A stretch of 64,000 nt of DNA from Paragordius varius (Eukaryota > Nematomorpha), in the NCBI GenBank assembly GCA_964247055.1, contig OZ176052.1:5208001-5272000 (forward strand), read 5' to 3'. This document shows, in pieces, positions 36,554-49,570 of this stretch. Each line of letters starts with the position of its first letter. Position 1 is the stretch's first letter. A program made the position numbers and the translations under genes. Below the pieces are notes generated by a model, which was not told where the DNA came from, ran no database searches, and was given only the letters and a program-made list of their open reading frames with translations.

Positions 36554-38680
36554 TTTGTCGACAGTAACAATTCATGATCTTTTCACTTTGTCAGCGATAA
36601 CATATTAGCGTAGTTTTCTATCACAGAGCTCAGCCTTGTAAATAAGCTACTGTTATAAGTTATAATTAAAATTCAATTATTCATCGTTTTCCTGTATTAC
36701 TTAACAAAGTACACTTTTGTAACTTCTATAGTATATAAATGGCACGATCCAAACAGGATTAAATACACAGCTGATTTTAAAATCAATAAATAAGTTTCTG
36801 CTGGTAAAATAAATGACTTGATTAATTATTTACATTTTCTAACCATAATATACATTAATATGCCTATTTGATTATATTACATTTTTACATTTGAAATTTT
36901 TTTTGTAATTTGCGCCTTAAGGGCTAAGGAGAGCATATTAACTTTGGCCTAATACCTCAAATACTTTTTAAGATATTCGAATTCGAATTGCTCCGAAATA
37001 TAAAATTACGCCAAGAAGTGTAAAAAATTATATCATGTGGGTTGCGTTAATTTTAACAGAACTAACTGATTTTAGAAGGGTGAGAAATTCCAGGCTTCGG
37101 CCCTCATCCAAAAATAAGAGTTTAAAATTATTGTTTTGCTTTTATGTATGATATATTTCAACACCTGATGACTTGAGGTAATTTAGTAAAGCAGAGCGAT
37201 ATTTGAATATCTTAACAAATATTTCTCAAACTTTTTCGCTGCTATTTTTTTTCTTTAAATATTTAATTGCCAATACAATAGGCATATAATTAAATACTAT
37301 GGTTAGAGTAAATTATTTCTTTATAAAGCTTTCAGGTTGCATTTTACCAGCAAAAACTTGATAATTATTGATAACAAAGTAGGTCAATCGTGTTTTGGAG
37401 TTGTTCCAATTATGGACTATAAGTAAAATTGTATGAAATATCACCTTTTTTATCAGGAGAACAAAAATCCTTAATTAAATTTTAAATAAAATAACTTTAA
37501 AACAGTAGTTTATTTAAAAATAGAGTTCTAAGATATAAAAATATTCTCATCGCGCACAAGAAAATTTCATGAAGTATTAATAATATTTTTTGGAATGAAG
37601 CATTTGGCTTTCACCAAAAAAATTTTGTTTTACAAAATGTGCGTAAATTTAGCCATTATTTGATATAAAACAGTTACCACAAAATTGTCAATAACTTTTG
37701 GATCACTCATGAGGGCAAAAACCTAAAGCACAATGATCCTCTAGATATATTTTCTTATCATAATATATATATTATCATGATATTTCATGGACACTGCGAA
37801 TGCGGTAGATCAAGTGACAACTGATTTTATGGTTTTGGAGCATAAAATAATAATTTATGTGAGGCTTAACTTCCAAGGCTCTGTGGATTAACAAACAGTC
37901 AGCTGTTTTCCAACTGTTCATTCTTAAAAAATACCGCTAAATATATTTGTCCCTTCATTTAATAAAAATCTAAGAATGTTTTATACAACTTAACTGATAT
38001 AATGAAATGCAATTGTAAAAAACTCTCCTACATGTTTTTTATGTTGATAAACTTTAATTCAAAAATGTAAATGCGTTTATTAAGTAAATTAAATTTCCCT
38101 ACAAATCAAAATCTTTATCGCAAAACCGCCGATCAATAGCGTTTATGAAAACATTATTTTTATTATAAATATTATTAAAAATATATAATAACAAATATTT
38201 GGTTAACATTTAACATTCTGAAAATAATATTAATATAATATAAGCGAAATCGTCTGGCTAACTATGAGAAAAATGGTTCGAACTGGATAAGCATCCCAAA
38301 CACTTTAAATGCATGATCAAAGTTTTTATACATTAAGTTAGTTATGGAGAAAAATAATTGTTATTAATTACTATGGAATTTCAATATAAGCGTTTATCTA
38401 ATCAGATAAAGTATGTAAAATGAATGCTTTAAGCAATTTAAGAGACATAATTGCCTACTACCGTTTTAAAAATATTTTTTGTTCATTTCTTGAATCTGAC
38501 TAAAACTTTATTTGGTAAAAAATATTAAAATTTTATTTTTCACATTTATCTAATGTAAAAAAAGTACATTGTATCCCTTGATGCGAAATATTCTTTGAAA
38601 TAAAACACCCAGAGGACACACAAGTAAAATTTATTTTGGTATGTTGTATGACGCATACATAACATATAATACATTTGGAA
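36554..38680. other. gene-free stretch with a family B fragment
   Basis: About 37590-37800 repeats the right half of family B (ACAAAATTGTCAATAACTTT and a CATGATATTTCATGG end). The rest is plain A+T-rich sequence. No gene, RNA or additional terminal repeat was recognised. Confidence 0.4.
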
Positions 38681-41600
38681 ATGATATTTAAAATCAAGCA
38701 TTTTTCCTCGGTTAATAGTATATGCCTCTTATCAGTTATTCTATTAATTTTATTGATAATTCCGAGAAACAAAGGCAAAGAACAATGTCCCAAAAGTAAA
38801 ATATTTTATAGTTATTTAATATTTTTACGTTAATCATTTTGGGCTATACTTAAATATTTATTTTATTTTCCATATTTTTTTATTATATCCTCGTGAGAGC
38901 GGTCTGTGGCAACCTGCGCTGTAGAACGCTGTCTATGGCATTTTCAGCTTTAACTTTTTGTAAAATAGAAAATAAAATAACGGACTTTTAGACAAAATAT
39001 TTTATAATATATTTAATAAATTTTAGAATACCAGGTTTTTCCCCTATATGACGTTTGCTATTTATTCGCATCTTAATAAATTACCTTTAATTCTATCCAA
39101 AATAATTAGTTCTCCCAAATTGTACCCAATTAACTAAAAATTAACGCACTATGAATTACATAATGTTTTAGCAATATATGTAATTTTACAAATTTAATTT
39201 AATTATCTGGTTTCGTTAACATTGGCCGTTTTTATTAAAAAATAGTGATTTGATACATATATAATCATTCTTAGTGTCCCTGTAAATTTTATTTTTGACT
39301 CTATTAGATTAGTTAAAGACTTTGAATTATAAAAGTAATGGCCTAACATTTAGTTTTAAAAGAATTAAAAAGTGTTAAAAAACTTCTCAAACAGTTTAGT
39401 AATGTTTTAAGATTTGCCATATTTTGGTTATAATTTCAGCGCAAAAAACGTAATATTGGTATTATGATTGAATTACTTATTTTGATGATTTTTATCGCAT
39501 TTGAACTTCATTCATCCCGTTAATTATATCAGATATTTAGCGTTCATGAAAACGAACGGTTTTTGAAAAATACTATACCATATTACTGTATGGCATTTGA
39601 GAAAAGAATTTCTTTAGCAATTTACAATATTGACTAAAAAGTCATATTATTTGTTTTACTTGCTCTAAAGACTCCCTACAACAAAATAAATTCAAAGATA
39701 GTATACGCTTGCGGATAGAAGTGTTAAGTAACTAAAAACCAGGGCTTCGAGGCGGAAAACTTATCTAACCGGAACCTGCGTGGTAAACGGTTGGAACCGG
39801 AATTTAATTTATAACAATTTAAAAATGGAACCGGGGTGTTTCCTAAAATTTTGGAATCTCCAAAATAACCAGTTCCTATTAGATCTCAGGAAGCTGGTTC
39901 CGGTTTGAATCCCTGCTAAAAATAATTAAAGTTTCTTTTTATGAAATAACGTTATAAGTATAAACATAATAATATATAATAGGTGTCTCCAATTTGGAAA
40001 ATCTAAATTGCGCCTGCCGAAACAATCTAATATCTTTGACTAACAAGGGACGCAGTGGTTTAAGTCCCTTTAGCCAAGATGCTAAATACAAGATACAATA
40101 TTTTGATAAGAATGATGTAAAAATTAGCGGTCTCGGAGAAATTGCATCTGAACGCAATGAAGTGGCTTCCAAATTTCGATCAGGACGTACTGGCAATAGT
40201 GGATTCATTGCACTCGTTTTGGGGAGAGACAATCTCAAAATAGACATTAAAAAGCAGCGCTTAGATAATTACAATGAAACAGTTATAACCCTACTACCAC
40301 ACAATGAGGTGGAACTTATTAAGGCTTTGGGTCGATCATGGGAAGATATATGGATTTATACGGATCTAGAATTTCAGTTTAATCTACGCACAGGATTCAA
40401 AGATGTTGAAATCTTTAATATTAGCTGGACAAATGACAGGGAAAGACAGATGAAATTATCCAAAATGTCTGTAACTGGTTTCATAAATCATTTTGATAGG
40501 TATTGACTTTTGTTTGATACATAAATGTTACTTATTAATTTACCTAAAATATTGGTAATATACAAACAATCTTTCTTTCATAAATTACAATCAAAATGAC
40601 AAAATCCATAATCCCAAGTTTTGTGAAAATTACAATTCAATTTTCCATTATTTTTTTGAATTAAATTGTTTTGAGAGTCACAAACCCTTTCCAAGTAATT
40701 TATACTAATATTTACCATTTACACTTCAAGAGTATCCTTGAACACTTCTAGTTGGTCCTTGAATATTTCAAGTTGGTCTTTGAACACTTCAAGTTAAACA
40801 CTTCAAGTGGTCCCTTAACATTTTTCTTTTGTTTTCAACTTTTATCAATAAACCGTGTATCATTCATCTATTTTATCATTTTTAACCTATTTTCTATATA
40901 TAGCATAAACTTTACACTAATTTTTAATTATTTAGAAACCGTAATCTTTATTAATTTTTTAAATTAAATTTGTATATTTAAAAGATTTAAACTGTTTAAG
41001 AAATATTTAAGTTTTTTGAATGATTAATTACAATTACATTTATAAATAAATAATTTAAATTAGAAAAAATCAGTTCAAAACAAAAAAAGTGGTTTTCAGA
41101 TAAAAAATTATATTTTATATGAATAAATATATAATATATAACGAATATTAGGTTAAAAATAATAAAATAAAATATACATGCAAAAATTATAATCAAATCT
41201 AAACTTAAAAATTTTAAGCCAACTTTAAATGTTCAAGGACCAATTTGAATTGTTCAAGAACCAACTTGAAATGTTCAAGGGCTAACTTGAAATGTTTAGG
41301 GACACTCTTGAAGTGCAAATGGTATTATTTCTATATATAAGTACAGGGATTAAAGTGATTATTAAAAATTACGTAACATGAAAATTGAACAAACTAGTAT
41401 TTTGCTATGAAACTCGACCAACACTATGACTGCATAGTGACGGATCTTTATAATAACACTAGACAACAAATTTTTCTGCCACTCGAGTTTTTTGCATTTT
41501 CTAATATTTAGTATCATTTTAACAGTAAATCTGAAATAAAAATTATAACTCGTTGGAAGAATTTTGTATAATTTGATTTTTTTGATTATGCGCCCTCTTT

Positions 41601-44600
41601 ATCAAAATTTTATTAAAAAATGTTTTTCTTTGAAAATATACAAGTAATGCCCATTTGTAATATATCATTCGAAAGAGTAATAAAAACTCTATAAAATGCA
41701 TACTAATATGTATTACATCGACACTTAATATTGGACACAAAGAGCGACAAACGCGCGAAGCGAGAGCATTTTTTTTTAATTCTATATTTTTAAAACTAAT
41801 GGATGAAAATAGCTCAAACTTTGTTTAGATGGAGATGAATGTCCAAAAAAGATAAGACAAGCAGCCATTTTTAAGTTTTTTGTTTTTTTAAAAATTACCA
41901 TCTCATCAATATTAATTTATTTTCTTTACAAGGCTGATAATTTCGAAATTTAAAAGATAAAAACAAAGTTTAAGGTTTGATCTTTTATAGCCATTATGCA
42001 ATACATTTACAGTTATAACTATGCATTTTAGTATCCACTAGGTAAAATATTTATGATAATTATAATTTTTATTAAAAAAGCAAACAAAAAGCTTTTTCAA
42101 ACATTTTTATTAAATTAAATACTAATATAAACCTAATAATTATATTAAAATAATTTATATGATTTTCAAATTAGTTTGTCTGTGAAAATTCTTGACTTAT
42201 TTAAGGATTAAAAATTTCTACCATTTATATCCAAATAACTTTTACATCCGATTCATTTAAATGACTTACTACCATTTAAAAGATTCAGTTTTTTGCGCTC
42301 TTTCGAATGATATAAAATACATGGCTTCATATCTAAAACTTTAAATTTTCGAAATTTCGAGTTTAATGTTAAATCGGGGCCAAAAATAATCGATAAACTC
42401 TAATATAAAAAAAATTCTTGCATGCTAGACCAATTTTCTTTTCAGATATACTAATTATGTACTTTAATGAAATAAATATTAAATTTACAAGAATGGCAGT
42501 TAAAAAAAGTTAAAATTTGTTGTCTAGTGTAATGAAAGACAAAATATTTTTTGCCTTTGTCTCCAAGGGTAAAGAATTAACAACTATTGGATCCACAAAC
42601 ACTTTAACATTCACCTGTCCAAGACTGATGGTTATAATTTGTAAAGGAGCTTAAATCTCTATGAGATAGTCACTCGTATGGTATTCCAATGCTTTATCTA
42701 ATATATTGCGTGTACTCAAATAATTATTTTTTAGCTCTCAAATCAACTTCAAAAACAATGAGTTATCTTGCACAAATTTCAATTATTTTGGTGGATGTGG
42801 AAAAAATAATTTGCCCAAAAGCAATCAACCAGGTAAGACTAGACAATATAATATTTTGATAATAATTTTGAACTTAATAGTTTCAACACTAATGAAAAAT
42901 AATATAATTAAGAATTTATTATTGATAAAATTGTGAGAAAAGAGTATTTTGTTCCAACGGTGATCTTTATTAAAACTAATATTCCGATACTTCAGTATTC
43001 CCAAATACTAATAGAACGGGTTATAATGAGTAAATGACGATAATATGATGTCAAAATATAATTAAGTCCGTTTGGATATAAAATACTTTTTGTATCTTAA
43101 TATTTATTTATTGTTTATAAGGTTAACGAAAACTTTAGAATAAGTATTTGGTAGCAAATCAAAATGATGTTTTTTTATTTTGAATTTTATTAAAGTCTGG
43201 TAATTATATATCTGAATGATTACATAATGATTATTTTTAAACGTCTTTTTGTGAAAGCTATTATAAAATAAGATTATGTTAATTTTATATTATTACTAAT
43301 ATATATAACTATAATAAATGAGCATTAAGACACCCCAATATCTTTTGGGTTAATTTTATATCCCAGAGCGAAAATTTAAATATCTTATAAAGCATTTAAG
43401 GTATTAGCCCGAATTTAAAAATATCCTTTTTTAAGCCTTTTAGGCGAATTATACAATTTTTTTAAAAATGTAAAGGTAAAAAAATCCTTATCTCAAGCGA
43501 TTTTTGCCGCCATTTTTTTATATTTTTTAAACTCGCTAATCGGGGAATTTATTGTATATTATGGTTAGAAAGTCAATAATTCACTTAAAAAAGCATTCAG
43601 GCTACATTTTACTAGCAAAAATCTAATATTTTATGATTATAATATCAACTTGTTCGTTTCGACCGTGTGGAAGCTGTCCCAATTTCAGACTCTAAAAGTT
43701 TCAAAACTATAAAAATATAAGCTTTTTTATCTAAATTAGATTTTAAATAAAATAACCAACACTGTGGTTTATTTACAATATTGAGCTCTGGGATATATAA
43801 TTACCCCAATGTGTAAACTAGGACAAAAAGGGAAAAGGTAATGAAGTGTTACTCATGGTAAAATTGTAACCAATTTGTGAATTTTGACAATAAAGGCTAT
43901 TTCTCGTATCATACTAATTTAAATGGTTTATTTATTATTCGAGAGGTTTTGAGCGCTTTTTATGATGGTACAAAATACGTGGCTATATCTTGGGTACTTT
44001 TAATATTGAAATTGGGTTTAATACTTTAATATTAGCCGAATTCGGTGAATGTATTTTATAAGAGGAATATTTTTTGTAAAATATAAAAATTTTAGAACTG
44101 GTAATGAAAATGATGATAAAATATCTTATTTTACTATTTAGTAAGTCCTTTACTGCTAAGAGCCCTAAAAATCAATTCACGTATGAAAATGAATTATAGA
44201 AAAGCTATCAGATTAGTCCATCCAAAGCGATTGTATACTTATCCAGGATCGGAGGAATATTTTAATCCAGAAATTGGAGTAATAATTAATTCTTATAATA
44301 AAAAACCTGAAATATGCTTAAAATCGTTATAGTTACAAAAATAAGGAAATATTTTTTAAACAATTTTTTTATTAATGATCGAAAGATTCGTAATATTGTT
44401 CTAGTAATATAATTAATATGAAAATCACAAATTTTAATACATTAATTTAGCAATGATATTCATTTCTATAAGTTTTCTATGTGATACTGTCCTACAAACT
44501 TCTTGTAAGCATTTAAAACGTCATAATTCAAACAAAATTAAAAAATTAATTTTACTTTTTATATTTTAAATATATTTAGGATAATACTGATATGTCTTAT

Positions 44601-47600
44601 CTAATATTATTAAATATTAATTTTATAATAAAAAATGTTTTAATATATATCTTTAATAAAAGAGTGATGTGGAAATGAGTCATAAATTTATACCCTTATT
44701 AGTTCTTTATTTGGTTGGGTCAAATGATGAAACTTAAATTTTTTAAAAAAAATGTACACTGCAAAAAATTGGCGGAAAGGATAATGTTGCGCAAAATTTG
44801 TAAAATTGCATTCTATGGCCTTTTACGCAAATAAAAAATTATAAAAAATAAAAACCCCTACTTTTCAAGATTTTTATATACCATTTACAGTTTAAATTCA
44901 CCCTTGAAAAATTCAAATTCACCCTAAAATAATATGTGTTTTTTAAAGTGAAAAATTATTTATATTTTTTTTATTTTTTAAAAATAGAAATTATAAAATT
45001 AATATAATGTTGAAAAATAGTAAACTATGCCATAAGAATATATTTTGTATTAATGATGAGTTAAATTATCCCAAAAACACATAATTTATTTTTAGGGAAA
45101 ATTTTAAATGTTCTAGGGTTAATTCGAATTAAGGGTGAATTCGAAATATGGTATATTTATTAATATGCTGAATTTATATTACTTTGATCTTATATCTGTT
45201 ATCTTAAACTGGCATTTTCTGAATAATTTTGACTGTGTAAATGTCCATCCTCAACTTTAAACAATAAACTTACTTTTCCGTTAAGCCCAGAAACCAAATC
45301 ATCACGCATATATCTTATTTATTTTTTTAGCCACAAGATTCATATTTCTCTCTAAAAGTAACCAAATACTTGGTATTAGTCAGAATAAAAACTTGTCCCA
45401 CATTTCGACCTGTAAAAATAACAACGCCTTCTGTGTCAATATACCATCCGCCAACGACCCAACAAAGGATTCCTCCGAATTATGGGGCTGCAGGGGGTGT
45501 TTTGCTTAACCCTTTTATTCTGATATCTCCATTTATTGCCAATGTTAATAAACATTTGGTAAAAAACACATCTAAAGTACCGAGAATGCAAGCAACTTCC
45601 TCAATAAAAATTTCACGGACGACAAAACCTTATGTGGGACTCCTTACAACGGCCATTTCTCCATTTACGTTTACAAAAAAATCTATTTCCACTTCCCAAA
45701 CAACGAAATCCACAACTAAAGTTGACAATGTTCGACGAAAATGTCCAAAACCTATAATTGAGGGAAATTTTAAAATATTGGGTGGAAATCAAGCAAATAC
45801 AGGATTCTTTCCATGGCAAGTGTTAATTAGTACTCCTAAACGATTAGTATGTGGTGGATCTTTGATTAAAGAAGATACTGTGCTTACCGCTGCGCACTGT
45901 TTCAAACATATGTAAGATAAGATTGATATAATATATATGTAATTAAATCTAACAAAAATGCACTTAATAACATATCAGTGTCGTACCGAGCGGGACAAGG
46001 TTGTTATTGTAAAGAACACCAAAATAAACTTTTTTACAAAATATATAAAATACTTTTCCATTGAAGATATTTGTAAAAGCTTGTCAAAAAGAGGATACAG
46101 TAGCGTATGATGTAAAAAAATTTGTCCATATTAAATAAATAAAATTAATGTTAGGAAAAAAAATTATTTAATTCTACCATTTGTTGTTTTTTACCATACA
46201 CCATTGTAAACAAGGCAATCGGTACGACATTGCTAATGATTTTACAGAGATAGGGTTTTGTATGAATGATGAATATTACTAGGATAAGGGATTGGTTGTG
46301 TTTTGTAATAACAGTTGTTAAAATCCGTAAGATAACGATAAAGAAAAATTAATTAGAATTAAATGAAAGTATAAGTAGAAAATATAAACGATACGTGAAA
46401 CCCTTCGTCGTTTTTTTGTGCGCAAATTTAGTAAAAATGTCAACAAGCTGAAAATAGAAGCTGGAATTTACCACATAGATAATAAAATGTATGGACAAGT
46501 GCGAAGTGTGAAAAAGCATGTGGTACATGTTAATTATACTTCAGAAGGTAATTAATACGGTAAATTTCTAAAAACATAGCATTATTTGAAATTATTAAGT
46601 TTTAATTTAGGGACACCCTTTTTCTACTAGGACCTCTCGTTCGGGTCATTTTTCCTTCATTTTTACAAAATTGCAAATGATTTACCATTAAACAATTTAA
46701 AAGCAAAAATATTAAATTTTGTATCCAATGCTTAATTAAACATTTCAGTTCTCTTTTTAATGCCATTTTCTTTTACAAGTTTTCTTAAAGTATAGTTTAT
46801 TTGGATATTTTAAGCATTCATTAATGTGAATACCCTTGAATACTACTTAAAGATATTTATAAAATATATCTGCATAAAAAATTTACTTATCGCGGTATAC
46901 ATAAAAAAATGATAAAATACACTTACTTTTCGTTCTATTTGTCATTACAATTCCATCAAATATTAGACATTAATCCTCTGTTACCTATTGAAGAATTTCG
47001 GTTTAAGTCGAAATATTATTTTTAACCCTGATTGTATTATTTATAGAAGACATATTCCTAAACGATATTGCACTAATAAAGTTGAATGAATCCTTCGTTT
47101 TAAACGAAAACGTGAGTGTTGTGTGTTTGACGGAGCTTAGTTTAAAACTTATGGACAAACAATGTTATGTATCAGGATTCGGAGATACTTTATGTATATT
47201 TTAACCGCTTATTTTTCATTTTACAATTTTTAAGTTGTCACAAATGTCGCAGGATATTAATTGTAAAATAATTATATTGTTTACCGAAAAATTAAAATTT
47301 TTTTTGACAAAATTTTTAGATCAAAGTACTCAAGGATATTTAAATTATGCCCAAATAAATCTTTATTCCAATAATATTTGTAATTCCACAAAATATTTGA
47401 ACGGAACTATAACGTCTAAGATGTTTTGTGCCGGAGTTGATGATGGGAATAAGGATTCTTGCCAAGTTTATTTCACTATATAACTATAAACCATTTTTGC
47501 CAAATTATTTTTTCCAAAAAATTATAAAAAATATCATACCCAATAATCTATTACGCATGTAGATTCCAACATAAAAAAATCTTACTAAACGAAACTTACG

Positions 47601-47864
47601 AGTTTTGATTATGCAATTTTTATAGATTAAAAAAATTTCCTATCCTATTTTGAAATAATTAATTAATTATTTATTTTGTAGGGAGATAGCGGAAGTGCTT
47701 TGGTTTGTCGGGAAAATAAGCCATCAGGGGCTAACTGGGTTCAAACTGGTATAGTGAGTTGGGGTGAAAACTGTGGTCATCCCTTTAAGCCCGGAGTTTA
47801 CACCAATGTGTACAAATACAAAGGGTGGATTGCTAAAAAAATGGCAGAATTATCACAGTTGTAA
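38681..47864 (+). CDS. secreted or membrane-anchored trypsin-like serine protease with a long novel pro-region
   Basis: Exons: 38681-38795, 39983-40499, 42735-42832, 44142-44278, 45331-45911, 46432-46547, 47047-47193, 47320-47465, 47682-47864; phases agree, 679 residues. Exon 1 encodes a basic start and the hydrophobic run ICLLSVILLILLII, a signal peptide or type II anchor. Residues ~40-435 form the pro-region: an unrecognised ~200-residue block with ENLNCACRNN near its start, a Cys-rich snippet FNYFGGCGKNN (Kunitz-like at best), and a Thr/Ser/Pro-rich linker (~330-425) with KCPKP, the Cys expected to tie it to the catalytic chain. The catalytic domain starts at K-ILGG (residue 438), an activation site after Lys, with TAAHC (His ~478), NDIALIKL (Asp) and DSCQGDSGSAL (Ser). 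DSCQ has Asp at the S1 pocket base, and SWGENC plus PGVYTNV follow, so cleavage after Lys/Arg is predicted. The usual GDSGG is GDSGS. AATAAA follows at 47935. Confidence 0.9.
39740..39915. mobile_element. 176-bp hAT MITE
   Basis: Ends CAGGGCTTCGAGGCGG and CCGGTTTGAATCCCTG. Flanked by 8-bp duplications CTAAAAAC (39732-39739) and CTAAAAAT (39916-39923). G+C-richer than its surroundings. It lies 67 bp upstream of the second exon of the protease gene. Confidence 0.85.
40714..41322. mobile_element. MITE with subterminal tandem repeats (family C, copy 2)
   Basis: Ends CCATTTACACTTCAAGAGT and its complement near 41322. Degenerate 20-21-bp units (TTCAAGTTGGTC/CTTGAACA) lie inside both ends, about three to four per side. 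Located in the second intron of the protease gene. More diverged between units than the 5459 copy. Confidence 0.78.
41457..42529. mobile_element. 1.07-kb CACTA-ended non-autonomous element
   Basis: Left end CACTAGACAACAAATTTT and right end AAAATTTGTTGTCTAGTG are perfect inverted repeats, flanked by TAA on both sides (41454-41456 and 42530-42532). Inner parts are also inverted (CATTCGAAAGAG near 41665, CTCTTTCGAATG near 42300), so the inverted arms are long. It has no transposase frame. Ends and duplication resemble the coding element at 15263-18984, which may mobilise it. It sits in the second intron of the protease gene. Confidence 0.85.
44878..45154. mobile_element. palindromic MITE (family H, copy 1)
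   Basis: Left TACCATTTACAGTTTAAATT then CACCCTTGAAAAATTC; right TAAGGGTGAATTCGAAATA then TGGTA. Within an intron of the protease gene, shortly before the exon at 45331. Its middle (AAACTATGCCAT...) is shared with 62029-62230. Confidence 0.7.
46096..46208. mobile_element. short palindromic MITE (family D, copy 2)
   Basis: Starts TACAGTAGCGTATGATG and ends ACCATACACCATTGTA. Related to the copy at 5049 but diverged. In the intron after the exon encoding the catalytic His. Confidence 0.7.
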
Positions 47865-47934
47865 TTAGTTTTACCATGCATATAACGTTTTTATAAAATT
47901 GATAATTATTCTTATTATATCTTTTTTATGAATC

Positions 47935-47940
47935 AATAAA
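47935..47940 (+). promoter_or_regulatory. polyadenylation signal of the protease gene
   Basis: AATAAA about 70 nt past the TAA stop, the first clear signal after the gene. Confidence 0.5.
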
Positions 47941-49090
47941 GTATGCTGCCATACTTCTTCAGGAAGATATTATCCAAATTTATATCGGGGTAGAATGCGT
48001 ACGAAATAATTTAAGCCATACTAAATTATTTCAATAAAATTTAAAATTGGAGTCTAGAAGCTTAAATAATTTTTGCAATTTTAAATATGTTCCTCAATGT
48101 TCATACTAACTAAGAATGGTTTTAATATTATAAATAATCCTACCATATCAAATAAATCTCATAAAACCTCGCCAAGCGGTCTTAATTTTTTACATTGGAA
48201 ATAAAATATTTTAGATTTTACTCCAAATTTTAACCGCTTCTGTAAAACAATTAAAACCTTAACCTAATATTTAGATACTTTATGACCTATTTTGACCTTG
48301 AGATTTCGTTTGTTGTTACAATCGTAAAACTGTTTTAAATAAAGTTTATGATGGGTTTTGAAAATTAGATTAGGTAAGCGCCAAAAAATCTAACTGAAAT
48401 GCGCAAAATAGCTATATTAATAAAAACTCGAAAAATTATAGCGCTAAATCTTATGCCCTTTATAAAACACTAGTTCCAAATCAATTTTTACTTTTGAATT
48501 GCCGAAGATAAGAAAACGTTTAAATTGTATATGTACTTTTACTTATAAAATTCTGTAAGAGTAAGGCGTATCATGCACATACATACGAATAATAGTAATT
48601 CCTTGAATTTTACCTGCCACCAAAACTATAACTTAAAAATTAAACCCGGTTAAATCAAATGTAGGATTTATGATTGCATCTGTAATACGAGGTTAATAAA
48701 TGGCATAGTTTGTAATTCTTTTAATAAAAAAATTTGAAAGAATTTTTATACAAATTTTATACAAAAGGAAACAATATAACACTATTTTTGAGTTACAACA
48801 AATAATATAAAAAAATAATCAGCGTATGGATAAAAAATTATTATAAACCAATATTTCAAATTAAATTTATTAATTTCATAATTTTCATAACTATACTGAT
48901 TAAAAATTAATATTCAAATGCCTGCGATTCAATATACATATATAATTTATGTACAATATTTTTTGAAAGGGTACAAATAATCAGCCAACACTTGTAGCTT
49001 AAACAATTTCATTGTGATTCATAATCAAGACAAATATATTTGATAACGAGAAGAAGAGATAAGGAGCATATATCATAATCAAAATACAGT
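47941..49090. other. intergenic A+T-rich stretch
   Basis: Lies between two convergent genes. No coding, RNA or terminal-repeat feature was recognised. Confidence 0.4.
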
Positions 49091-49271
49091 TATGCATTCT
49101 GATGGTTGCTTATTTCACACTATAGATATTAGGGCAATTTGCAACACAGAAGTGTATGGAAAAAAAGAAAGGAAATAATTGTTTATTCAACATTTCGTTG
49201 TTTTTTCCATATACCACTGTGTTGCAAATTGCCCCACTATAAGGTGAAATAAGCAACCATTAAAATGCATA
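49091..49271. mobile_element. palindromic MITE (family E)
   Basis: Nearly full-length inverted repeat: TATGCATTCTGATGGTTGCT and GGGCAATTTGCAACACAG on the left, their complements on the right. It folds into one hairpin of about 180 bp. Only one copy seen here. Confidence 0.8.
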
Positions 49272-49570
49272 TTATATATAATATATATAAAGGAGATAAA
49301 TCTTAAAATGTATATACATATGAAAAGTGTTTCTGGCACAGGTATCGATTTCTGTCAAACAATATTTATTTACAAAATATGGCAATTTTGAGAAAATGAT
49401 TAATTTACAAGATAATATATTTAAATCAAAACTTCCAATGACATGAGAAGGGTAAATTATATATATAATAAAGGTTTAATGAAAATGGTGGTCGTAATTT
49501 TATTCCATATACGATTCGTATACTTTGTGTTATATCCTTAAACCGGCCTAAAATCCTCATTTGATATAAA

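Noticed and set aside
38533-38793. 86-codon minus-strand Cys-rich frame
   Set aside because: The opposite strand encodes the first exon of the protease, which joins in phase; the minus frame is its shadow.
42735-42832. Kunitz inhibitor domain suggested by CTNFNYFGGCGKNN
   Set aside because: Only three cysteine-region positions match, the spacing is one residue off and the remaining cysteines are absent; kept only as a remark.
44142-44278. Resemblance of YRKAIRLVHPKRL to an auxilin-type J domain
   Set aside because: The essential HPD is HPK, the flanking helices do not match, and the exon joins in phase to the serine protease.
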